A stretch of 64,000 bases of DNA from Syngnathus acus (lineage: Eukaryota > Chordata > Actinopteri > Syngnathiformes > Syngnathidae). Under the pieces are notes generated by a model that was not told the origin of the DNA, did no database searches, and worked only from the letters and a program-made list of their open reading frames with translations. Of the stretch, positions 54,201 through 64,000 are shown one piece after another (position 1 is the first letter of the stretch; every line of letters begins with the position of its first letter). Made by a program: the position numbers and the translations under genes. The stretch covers positions 8,824,501-8,888,500 of the forward strand of contig NC_051101.1 in the NCBI RefSeq assembly GCF_901709675.1, written 5' to 3'.

Positions 54201-57200
54201 GGTAAACTGGGGTCACACTCTGTCAGGGCTTCTCTATACTCTTTAGATTGACTGGTTGAGGTCTCGTGTCTTAATAGCCTTCTTAATTTATGACCTCGAT
54301 TATTATGGAATTGATTCCTGGTGAGGGCCACCCATGCTAGTACAAACAAAACATGCAGTCATGGTATGGGCCACCAAGTCAATCTGGGTGAGAGCTTGAT
54401 GGGTTTTGTCAGGAAAACACTGAGCTCACTCAGTTTTTAGAGCTTCGGTTTCCAATATGGAGCCTTTAATCTGTTTTTATTATGTTTTCGCTGACCTTCA
54501 ACGCTACAGAAAAGAGGATTTTTTTTTTGCCTTCTTATGAAGTTGAAAAACCAAATGTGCATTTAATTAAGAACGCATACTGCACACCGACGGGCAGTGC
54601 GGTCAATCATTTTCATTCATATGCATTTTTGTTATGATTTACGTATATGCTGCACAGAAATTACACTCTGCATGCAAATGTATTAAAAGTGCAATATATT
54701 GTACTTTTTGGCATCTTATCCTTTCATTTGGGTTTTTTGACATGATATTTGAATGGTCAACACAGATGAAACGATCATTTCTGTACCTTTGATGCTATAC
54801 TCATATTTAAATAGCTCATCTGTGTTTTTGTTGACTTATTTTGTCATTTCCTCCCGTTTTTCAAATCGGGTTCAGTAGGTTTTTATGTCCACCTGTTCTT
54901 AACGGCCTACTGCCTTTGTGTTCAATTAGGTGTTCCTCATTGTCTCAACAGTTGTATTTAGTTCCTTGGTTTCTTTGAGTCGTGGTAGGTTCATTTTTTT
55001 GTTGCTTCTGTTTCTGTTTGATCTTGTTCCCAATTTTGGTTTGCTGATTTGCATATATTTGGACTTCTGTTAATTTTGTAGTTGTGATTTGAGGGTCTTT
55101 TTGTTTTTTGGAAACGCAAACCTATTTTGTGGTTTGAGAGCATCCTGCTCTGTTGTTTCTCCTACTTCGCTGTACTTGCAAACCCAAATCGTAACGGAAT
55201 GTGAAAAACAAAAAACCTAACGTTCAAGACAGGACACAAACCACAAGTAAACAAGACATAAGATGAAAGAAACCCAAATCTAATCAAAACCACATAAAAA
55301 TGACTTTTTCTACCTATTGTTCTTTCTATACCAAAAGTACCACAAAACATTTGACCTCAGATGCAGAAAGAATACTCCGTCCGGTTTGACACAGATTTAT
55401 ATTCTTGAGGTGGTGTGTTCTTTGAGGTAAGCGGCTTAAGAAGAAATACAAACACGCAGCAGAGGGAGAGGTCAGCGGTGCATGGTGATAAAATAGTAGG
55501 ACCGAGTGTTTTGTATTGTGGTGGTGAATGGGGAAAGCCCAGCAGTAACCTCCAACAGTTACTTCAACAAACAGCAGCCAGGAGAGGCGACCACAGAAAG
55601 TACCACAGCCATAACATATAAACACACATGTGCATTGCCCACACATGCAACATATTATCCTGCACATGCACAATATGTGAGGGGAGCTGCCTGCTGTATT
55701 TGAATTTAAATAAGAAGAAACAAATATGTTACAAAGTATGCAGTCACATGCGACGATGGCCCATTTAACAACGAGGACGCATCTCAGCCAACGGGAAAGT
55801 CCGCAGAGCCAATACTGTAGCAGAAAGGAAGCGGGCTGTCGGCTGACATCTGGTCTGCATGTGTCCTTCACGGTCTGCGTGGCTGCGTGTCAAACACGCA
55901 GACTTCTTTTCCAAGTCTACTGTGAACTGTTCAGGAAAATTCACAGCCAATTAGATAATAAATACGATTGATGTATGGCAGAATATTCCTCTAGTGATAA
56001 AGTCAATCACTGGTTAGTGAATTCAGATGGGTTGGGATCTCGGCTCTGGAGTTTCTGTTTGGAGTTTTTCACACAATCCCCAAAATATTTTATGCCATTT
56101 CAAATCAGTGGTTCTTGTGGTGTAACCTGTTTGAAGTACCGCCCATCTTATTGTGAAAGGGAAACAGGAAGTACCTGAGATGCTTTGACGCTCTAAATTG
56201 CTTCTACGTGTGAAAATTAGAATGATTGTGATAATCACTTCACTTCTAGTGATTCATGGTGGTTTCCTTACTCTTACTTTACTGGTGAGCAGGTGCATTT
56301 CTGGCACATGTAATATCAAATTCAATAATTCCGTCTTTCCAGTGAAATTCGTCACCTTAGTAGGCCGACGGCCACAGTGAAATATTTCCCAGGAATGCAG
56401 TGGGGTGTAGGAAAAGAAAGCCACATTTGTGGCCTGTATTTCTAGTTCGGAAGCATTTACAATGTCATCAGCCTTCAAATGCAGCCTTCAAATGATGCAG
56501 CCACATATTCAGAGGCATTAACAGTAGAGCATGCACATCTTTGTAAACATTCATTTCATTCCATCTAAGCGATACATTGTCTGAGTCTGGTGTTCGTCAA
56601 AAGATAACACAACGTATGCAAGATCGATTGATTTTAAGAATTTGGCTTTTGTCTCGTTTTGGAGAAGCGTTGACAGTGAGTCTCGGGTGTTAAACCTCAC
56701 AATCTGCTCGCTGGCAACGCGCAGGCTCTGTCCCGCCTCTGATACTATGCGGGAAGCTGGCAGATTTCCCGGTTGACACACAAGACTTTGGCAAAAAAGA
56801 AAATGACTGACAGGGTGAAAGAGACTAGTGACATCTGGTCTCGGGTAATGTATATAGTTTGCGTGCAGCAATGCTTTTTTTATCGGATATTTGATTATAA
56901 TCGTATTGTGAAATCAGTTTAATTCAAGTTTAATCCCCGGCAGTGTAATTCAGAGCATTTGCATTTTTCCTTGGTTGAACTGCCTCAAAACTAAGAGAAA
57001 AATTTGAATTTTCATTTTATTAAACATTCTAAAATACTATGGTTGCCTTATAATCCAAAGTAAAATAAGAATCATAGCGATGGCCAGTCTTTGATGCACA
57101 TATACAGGAAATCATATTTTTTAGTAAGCGGTCAGTTCATCTAAGTGAGCAAATACACACCTAGTAACTACATGTTGACAAATTTAGTATATGTGGCACT

Positions 57201-60200
57201 TATCACAATGAAGAAACTCACTTTGGAGATGGTTATATGTACATTTGCTCCAGCAATTATTGTAAGCAAGCTATCAGGTCAAAATGTCCCCTTTAAACTT
57301 TTAGCTGGAGTGAAACATCTGCCTTCCCTAAATGTATTGTCCAGAAAGTTTTTAGCGTATGACGAAAATATGCCAAAGGAGCAGTGAAAAATAATGAAGA
57401 TTAACAGGCACAATGAAATCATACGACAACAATTACAGCTTGTTTGGCATCAATACAATGTGACTAATTGTTGTTTGAGCGGCGCCAGTGATGAAGTAAC
57501 TCATACGGAGCGATTCATCTCAATGGTGAGTTTCTTCTCAGGCTCTTTAAAGCACAACATTTGGCCGAAGGCCAGCGAGTCCACCAGGAGCTACAACTTT
57601 ACAGCTCTGACCTTTCCTTCAACTCACTCTTACTGGAAGCCTTGGGCAGGCCACAGCTCCACTATTCAGAAATATTTCACGTTGGAGCCAAAATAAGACG
57701 AGATGTGCTCGAGATGGTTTTCTCCATCACACGTGTTGATCATTTTTATCCTTGCTTCAGCTCTTCACAGCTTCCCTCACCTGGGCCTTCCAGCAGCAGG
57801 CTGAGCTATCCAAGTACCAGTACCGAGACCCGGTGACCTCCGACCTCCTCTTGTGTGACCAGTGTCCCCCTGGCACGGCCGTGAAGAAACACTGCACTGC
57901 TGAGAGGGCCACAGAGTGCCAACCCTGTCCAGAGAGGCATTTTGCAGACAGCTGGCACTGGGGGGACTCGTGCCAATACTGCACTTTGGTGGGTACAGTG
58001 CTGGGAGTAACAAAGTACAAATACTTGGTGACGCTCCATTTGTAATGACAAATTTATACTTCAAGAGAAAGACAAGTCAAAACCTTCAAGAGGAAGTCAA
58101 GTCATGTCTTTTATTCATCTCAGGGGGTGGCCATTTTGCAACTTGCGGTTGACTGAAAATGACACACAGTTGCTCACAGTTGCTCAGTGCTTAAGTATTG
58201 ACAAATCATGGCTCCCCTTTTTTATTTTTCATTTGGTCATGTCATGTTCACAAGCTTAGATTTCAGGCACTGTGATGTCATTTTCAGTCAAGAGCAATTG
58301 GCATAATGGCCACCTCCCACAGGTGGATAAAAACGGGTGGATTTTGCTGCTTGATTCATATTCCACAAATGCATGATTACTCAGAATAGTGTTTTCGGAC
58401 AAATGGGGCCACATCGAAAACATTAATGACAAGATCATTTTTGACTTGACAGGAGTCATTTTAAGCACAATTATCTGCACTTCTGCCCAAGAACAGTGTG
58501 TGAGTACTTTTGTTACCTTTAGGTACATTGGAGCACAAAAAAACTATACATTGTAGTTTTCAGAAAGACCTGTTTTTCTGTTTAAAATTCCTGCACACAC
58601 ACACACACATACACACACGCTGTGGACACAAGTCTGTTACTTCACTTATGGGAACTTGTCCGTTTGTATTTTTATTCAGCTTACTTTTTTACTTGAAACA
58701 TTTGTGGTTCTCTCAGATCTTTTCTTTATGTGCATGACTATGCTATATTGTGTTGCTTTTAGAAATCCAGAGGATGGTTGTATTGCATGTCTTTCATCAA
58801 AGTTTTTGTTCAAGGCTGCGGTTTGTAATGCAGCACCTTCAAGACCTGCGCCGCGACTCAAAAGAATCATTTCTACCTTCTCCACTTAAAGGCCTGTGAC
58901 AATGCTGGGTTGTGTGCTCCATGTTTAGGTATGCAAAGAGAGACAGCTGGTGAAACAAGAATGCAACAGCACCCACGACCGAGTGTGCGAGTGCGCGGCA
59001 GGTTTCCACCTCGTGGTCGAGTTCTGCATCACACACAGCTCCTGCCCACCCGGCTATGGGGTGACGGATTTAGGTAAGCGAGATTGCATTTCAATTTCAC
59101 AACCTAAACGATTAAGTGACCTTGATTCATTATGTCACTACTAAGACGTAAGACGCGTGTATGTTATTTTTACAATTTATTGATTAATCTAAAATGTTTA
59201 AAGTGACTTGCGCTCTTTTATGATGCAATGTTGAACAAACATATTGTTTTTGGGAGAATTTTTATTTTTTAGTTTTTTTTTATTGTTTATTTTACTTGTG
59301 ATTTATTTGTTTATTTTGCAATAATGGCATCTTTTTCTTTACATTAGTACGGTCACTGTGTTACACTTACAAATTCTGAACTAATAGTTTAGTTTGTTCT
59401 TTGCATGTGAAGTGATGATAATTAAAAAGAAGAAGTCACAAATAGTGCGTCAAATGGTTAAACTTCCTCACAACCACTTGATAACTTCCTCAAAGCATTC
59501 ATGCTTGGGTATCAGACACGTTCGAAATTCCGCATCCAGGTCAATTTGACTTTTTGCATTTGACATGTTAATTGTATATCAGAATTTGTTATTCATGTTA
59601 CTATTATTTTCAAACATTACTAGGGTGCACTCATCTGACTTTGATAAGGTAAATTTGAGTAAATTTCCCTATTTCATATGTTTCTTAGTGAAGTCTCCGA
59701 ACTCTTGCACACTCAGTCTTTTTTCGAGTCATCGTGGTTTGCATCAACTGTTATTTTGCATAAACAAATCTGTCTCATCTTCTTTGGAACCCATTTTGCA
59801 TTAAATACAGTATGCCTCGCTGACACTTACCTTCTATTCTTATTACCCTGTAATTCACACAAGGCCATAGTAAAATAGGAGACAACTTTTCTCGATGTGG
59901 CACAGCATCACTGGGGTTTCCCCTTCCTTAAGCTGCTTGGCTCCTTATGTAATGGGCACAAATGTGGTCGAAGCCTTAAGACCACAAGATGAGCAAAAAC
60001 CAACGCTTTGCCGCCTTGATGTGACTCAGCTTCTTCCCACTAGGCCACCTAATGTGCCCTTTTGCTGTTGACTGACAAGAAGATTGGAAGTTTGACCTGA
60101 CCGTACTTTACGCCTGACTTGTGCTGGTCACGAAGAGCCAAGCGTGTTGTCAAAAGTATGACACTGTGCAAAACGAAGCGAAACAAGGGTTTGAATCTGA

Positions 60201-63200
60201 CTAATGCACTTTGATATCTCACGTGTTTAGTTTCAAGATGCAAAATGAGGATGTGATTGTGACACACAACATGACACAATGTGACTTGTACGCGTAGCAG
60301 ACAAATCATTTTGCACCTTGGCCTAAAACTTCAAATCAACCCACCTACATATCAATAAGAGCATATAATTGACTGGAGATTTGTGACAAGACTGAAATTA
60401 GCCCTAGTTTGTAAGAATTTGATAAGGATTAAGGATTTTATGCTACTTTATAATGTCGTGATTCAGCCCAAATGGATTTGTCCAAAAATCAATGTAACGT
60501 ATTTGTCCATGAAACATTTGTAATAATTAAAAAAAATAAAATAAAATAGTTGACAGAGATGTGTGCACCGTTTTTCCTCTTTGTCACCACTGGTACACTT
60601 GTGTCAAATTTTGGGTCAATTAGTTCAACTTCTGAGGCATTTGATTGAAGAGGCTCAGTCAAAATAAAAAGCCCCAAACATATGACAAAAATAAACCAAC
60701 TAAGTAGCTGCCACGGTGGTGTGACTCACTCTCATAATGACAAAGTCTCATGTTGTGGTTGACGTTCTTAGAATCACATCATTGCCCCTTTCCATAAAAC
60801 AACAATATGTACTCATTTGACCCGAAATAACAGCATCTGAAATCATTTGGGATGTAATAAAAAATAATTTCATCTTTGTCATTTTCATGGAAACCATGTC
60901 TCAACTAATTTAGTGTTCCAGAATAATAGTAATTCCCAACCAGAATGTGCCATGGGACATCAACAAGTGTGCCATGGGAAACTACACAATGTCACTTCAC
61001 TGATCCAAAAATGATTTATTTATATATAATTGCACATTGTCACAGGACTTCCATGTAAAGCTCTTCTTAGTATTCCTTTTTGTTCCTTTACATGACTGCT
61101 TGGTCTCTGATTCCTTCCAGGTACACCATTGAGTGACACTGTGTGCAAGCAATGCCCCGCTGGTCATTTCTCCAGCAGCCGCTCGTCCACAGAACCATGT
61201 CGACCCCACAGAAACTGCACAGATTCAGGCCTGAAGACACTGCGATGGGGAACGTCCACTTCAGACAGCATCTGTGGAAGTCAAGACCAAATTATGGCCG
61301 TTGATTGTGTTCATCGGCACACTTTGTGCCACACAGGTGAGACCTGAGCTCATTTTACAGATCAGCTGTCGCCTCATACACGTCACTGCACACGGGTTGC
61401 AGCTCAAATTAGTCTGGAATGTGATTGTTTCTCTTCCTCACAACAGGGAATTTTATTTAGTCCTCTTTTCTGACCAGATTCACACTGCATGTCAAATCTT
61501 GATCCCGATTTAATGTAAATCCCACTGGAAACGAAGCATGTAGTAAACATTCTAGAAAGAGTTCAGAGTATTGCGCAGTAAAAAAATGCAACTCTGGATA
61601 TTCTGTGACGTACCGATTTGCATCATTTCTGGAAAGTACAGTCAAATCGAAGGCAGAGTTAGGCAAAGCTTCGAGGAAAAAGAATAGGTAGTTGCGTAAA
61701 ACAAAACTGGTTGATAAATTTCATGGAAACGAAAATGAATGACAGAATGGGTTTTCATGCAAATTTGTATCAAGTGATGGCGCATGATACCACAAATAGG
61801 CAATATTTCAGCATCTATCTAAATCTTGTATGTTGTATATTATGCACTCATTTTAATTCTAAATCAGCTCTTAATTCCAGGAAAGCAAATGTATTTTATA
61901 AGAAGCGGTTTGTTCACGTGTGGAATGACAATAATAATAAACTGAGATCATGTAGCTCCCTTATTATGTTTCTATATATATTAAATTTATTATTTGCTCT
62001 CTTGTTCCAGATGTGCTCTTGTGTGAGGAAGCAGTCTTCCAGTCGCTTGCCTCCCTGCAGCTGTCCTCCGTGCCCCTGGAGCGTCTACTGGAGAGTCTTC
62101 CGGGCCGCAGGGTGGATGGCAAGAGTGTGGAGAGGCTGAAGAAGGCCTGTTCACCACAGCAGCAAGTCTTCCAGCTGCTGAAGCTGTGGAGGCAGCAGAA
62201 CAAGGACCAGGACAAGTTGTATGGCATCATAAAAGGTATTCGAAGAGGACAAAAGTGTTTTAGTTTTGTCAGTTGCTCCAGGATTTTACAGAATTTTAAA
62301 ATTCGCGCAGGCTAGAATAAATTAAAGGCAAACTGCACTGTGAATTTTCACCTGAGATTCATTTGTTCCGAGTGGTATAGTGATATATTCATCATAATTA
62401 AAACTATTACTACTACTACTACTAATAATAATAAATAGCGTTATCCCAATTGTTTTTATTAATAAAAATACATTTTTTGATACTTGACCTAGATACCAAA
62501 GCCTACTCATCTTTGACGTTCTAAATTGTTTTGCAATCTTTTCTCAGTTGGTGACTCTCTTGCTCAACCGCAATCCTGGATATTTTACAAAACAGTACAC
62601 CCGTGTTTTCAAAACAATGACATGAAAGTCGTTTTATGAAAATGAGTCATCAACTTTGATCATAATTTAAAAGCTTTGCATGTCACACTGAATTTATGGT
62701 TGCTTAAATTGCTTTAATTGTTCAAATTTTGTTTTGGTGTAAAACTGATTCCTTTTAAAGTTGGTGCAGACACAAAGTTTTTGAAAATGTGATTTTTATA
62801 AAATTATTCTTTCTGTACTTTGAATAGTTTCATTTTTGAAAAGTACATGTGTGTGCATGTTAAGTTGTGCATAATAAGGTACAGATTTGTGTTAATTTTA
62901 AAATAAGCAAATTGCTTCAAAATGGAAAACGCTAAGGTCTGTGAAGTGCTGCCATTGTAGTCGCCCATTACTCGTACTGAAAACTAGAAATGGACAAGTA
63001 TCGATACCAAGTATCGGTATCGGGCCGATGCCAGCCTTATCTCAAGGTATCGCGTATTAAAGAAGGCTGCCAATACCAGTTACCGATACTGGTCACTAGT
63101 GCCCTCTTGTGGCTGTTTTATTATCAGAAATTAGATGGCATGCATGGCTGACAGAACATTTTTCTAAGTTAACTGCATCCATATCAATTCTCTCAAATAC

Positions 63201-63712
63201 CCATGAAGATGTCATTTCTATAAGTATAATGCGTGCATTAATAATGTGTTGCTACCAAAATCTGTGTTTCCGTTATGACTGTGTTTACAACCTGCATGTT
63301 TCTTCTCTTTCATCCAGGTGTGAATAGCTGCGAGCGGAAGGTCTCCCGCTGCAACAGCCTGAAAAACGTAACTTTGGGCGACCTCTTGGAGGTCACGAAC
63401 AGCTTGCCCGGGGTAAAAGTTCATCGGGAGGACGTGTTGGCGCTCGTGGCTACTTGTCTCCCCAAGCAGTACATGTTGCAACTCCTCCACCTTTGGAAGA
63501 CCGCCAACTTTGACATGGATTTGGTCAAAGGTCTTTCTCACAGTCTGAGGGTGCTCCGCAACAAAGGCGCACCTCGGTATCTTCTGAAGGGCCTGAAGAA
63601 GATCAGCCGCATTGTCGGATCTACGTCTACACGCAAGACGTATGAGAAGATGTTTGTTAGCATGCTGCAGGATGAGCTGTGTTTTAAAACGCTTAAGCCG
63701 TTCAATGAATGA
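48195..63712 (+). CDS. tnfrsf11b: tnfrsf11b (osteoprotegerin)
   Basis: Six coding exons: 48195-48209, 57761-57988, 58929-59073, 61121-61336, 62011-62235 and 63318-63712, giving 407 residues (human 401). Joining exons 1 and 2 gives the signal peptide [15 protein letters not shown]. Four TNF-receptor cysteine-rich domains follow: [47 protein letters not shown] and NCTDSGLK. Two death-domain-like segments follow them ([17 protein letters not shown] with [17 protein letters not shown], and [18 protein letters not shown] with [15 protein letters not shown]), then a basic tail. There is no membrane span, as expected. Osteoprotegerin is a secreted decoy for RANKL (tnfsf11) and TRAIL that limits osteoclast formation. 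In-frame ATGs at 48162 and 48126 could lengthen the N-terminus; the last probably lies upstream of the transcription start. Confidence 0.95.
49513..49582. repeat. (CATC)n microsatellite
   Basis: About 17 perfect CATC units within a wider diverged CATC-rich zone (about 49405-49690). Confidence 0.96.
51544..51835. mobile_element. Transposon relic with GTATCGG-type ends
   Basis: The left end carries AGTACCTGTGCTGATACCAG and AAGTATCGGTACTTG; the right end carries GTATCAGTACTTGGTATCGG. The motif set recurs at 62990-63115, so it is an interspersed family. No coding frame. Boundaries are approximate. Confidence 0.5.
52240..52285. repeat. Fish repeat end (TTTATTTATATAGCGC)
   Basis: TCTTTATTTATATAGCGCTT is a motif I know from the ends of several abundant fish repeats. 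Only this end is present. Confidence 0.4.
53545..53615 (+). repeat. Fragment of the common fish interspersed repeat
   Basis: AAGATGTGAGGCAGATTTAC and CTAACCACAATCCACTGCGT resemble the 'gtgaggcgacagcgctaaccactgcgcc' section of that family. Confidence 0.5.
58121..58321. mobile_element. Palindromic MITE in tnfrsf11b intron 2
   Basis: The arm at 58121-58175 (GGGGGTGGCCATTTTGCAAC, GACTGAAAATGACA) is an imperfect reverse complement of 58265-58321 (TGTCATTTTCAGTCAAGAGC, ATAATGGCCACCTCCCA). About 90 bases lie between. I recall the same GGTGGCCATTTTG / CTGAAxATGAC pattern in fish palindromic elements. Confidence 0.7.
58590..58619. repeat. (CA)n microsatellite
   Basis: A CA run of about 13 units with small interruptions in tnfrsf11b intron 2. 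Confidence 0.85.
59074..61120 (+). other. tnfrsf11b intron 3
   Basis: 2.05 kb of AT-rich sequence between GTAAGC and a TTCCTTCCAG acceptor; no repeat or gene recognised. Confidence 0.7.
61337..62010 (+). other. tnfrsf11b intron 4
   Basis: 674 bases between GTGAGA and CTTGTTCCAG; nothing else recognised. Confidence 0.75.
62236..63317 (+). other. tnfrsf11b intron 5
   Basis: 1.08 kb between GTATTC and CATCCAG. A (TAC/TAA)n patch is near 62406-62434 and a transposon relic is at 62990-63115. Confidence 0.75.
62990..63115. mobile_element. Transposon relic with GTATCGG-type end
   Basis: AAATGGACAAGTATCGATAC, then AAGTATCGGTATCGGGCCGA and CCGATACTGGTCACTAGTGC. Same motif family as 51544-51835. Confidence 0.55.
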
Positions 63713-63824
63713 GGGCAAGATTTCATTTAGGGATGGGCATTAGACTAAATTTACTTTATGAGACTATGGGGCAAATCAAAGTCTAATTAGTGTTACGTCA
63801 ACTATTTTTTTCATTTTTGAATGG

Positions 63825-64000
63825 TCGAGAAGATGGTCATCACATCTGCCTGGCACTTCTGAGGTTTCATGGTTCAAATCCTGAATCCAGCCTATGGAGA
63901 ATGCATGAATGAATGCATATCAACTGCATGTTAGGTCAACTGAAGACTAAATTGTCCATAAGTGTGAAAGTGAGTGTAAATAGTTGTTTGTCTAAATGTG
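63825..64000 (+). repeat. Common fish interspersed repeat, cut by the window end
   Basis: CACATCTGCCTGGCACTTCT, GGTTCAAATCCTGAATCCAG, GCATGTTAGGTCAACTGAAG, then TAAATTGTCCATAAGTGTGA. These are in the family's order and represent the best-preserved copy in the window. It lies just past the tnfrsf11b stop, so it may form part of its 3' UTR. No AATAAA was seen between the stop and the edge. Confidence 0.7.

Larger units (their letters stand above)
48210..57760 (+). other. tnfrsf11b intron 1 (9.55 kb)
   Basis: No coding exon supported. It includes a CATC microsatellite at 49513-49582, a hAT- or MITE-like relic near 51544-51835 and several fish-repeat scraps. The 181-codon minus frame at 55326-55871 is judged spurious. 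Confidence 0.55.

Noticed and set aside
55326-55871. 181-codon minus-strand open frame, the longest uninterrupted non-gene frame
   Set aside because: Cys- and Tyr-rich composition comes from CA/TG-rich DNA. There is no domain, signal or splice context, and it lies inside tnfrsf11b intron 1.

Overview
This window is nuclear DNA from a vertebrate, almost certainly a teleost fish. The genes are split into exons with GT-AG introns. Their products match known vertebrate families, and degraded fish-type transposons and long microsatellites are scattered throughout. The species cannot be read from the sequence. Nothing prokaryotic or viral was found.

Layout, left to right. (1) 1-6573, minus strand: the first three coding exons of mtss1 (I-BAR actin and membrane regulator); the rest lies beyond the left edge. 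Its intron 1 holds a rearranged Tc1-like transposon. (2) 9537-11641, minus: mal2, a four-exon MARVEL-domain tetraspan protein. (3) 13035-15088, minus: a four-exon type II membrane C-type lectin with a 28-heptad extracellular rod and an intact EPN/WND sugar site. I do not recognise it as a standard named gene. (4) 16221-21586, minus: colec10 (collectin liver 1), seven exons, with 24 uninterrupted Gly-X-Y triplets but a carbohydrate-recognition domain that has lost most of its calcium and sugar ligands. (5) 21587-48107: 26.5 kb without a recognisable gene, holding transposon relics, an inverted-repeat hAT-like element and a recent 180-bp tandem duplication. (6) 48195-63712, plus: tnfrsf11b (osteoprotegerin), six coding exons. 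A tiny signal-peptide exon lies beside a TATA box and CT tracts, about 9.5 kb upstream of exon 2.

The order tnfrsf11b - colec10 - mal2, with tnfrsf11b divergent from the other two, matches the human 8q24 block as I know it. The lectin between colec10 and mal2, and mtss1 next to mal2, are the departures. The genes do not form one pathway. Colec10 and the lectin are two sugar-recognition proteins in tandem, about 1.1 kb apart, and the intact binding site is in the membrane lectin rather than the collectin. Osteoprotegerin is a secreted decoy receptor for RANKL and TRAIL, mal2 acts in apical membrane traffic, and mtss1 bends membranes.

All splice models were built by hand from reading frame, phase and splice consensus. 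Coding ends are firm for mal2, colec10 and tnfrsf11b. The lectin start, the untranslated ends and the transposon boundaries are less certain.
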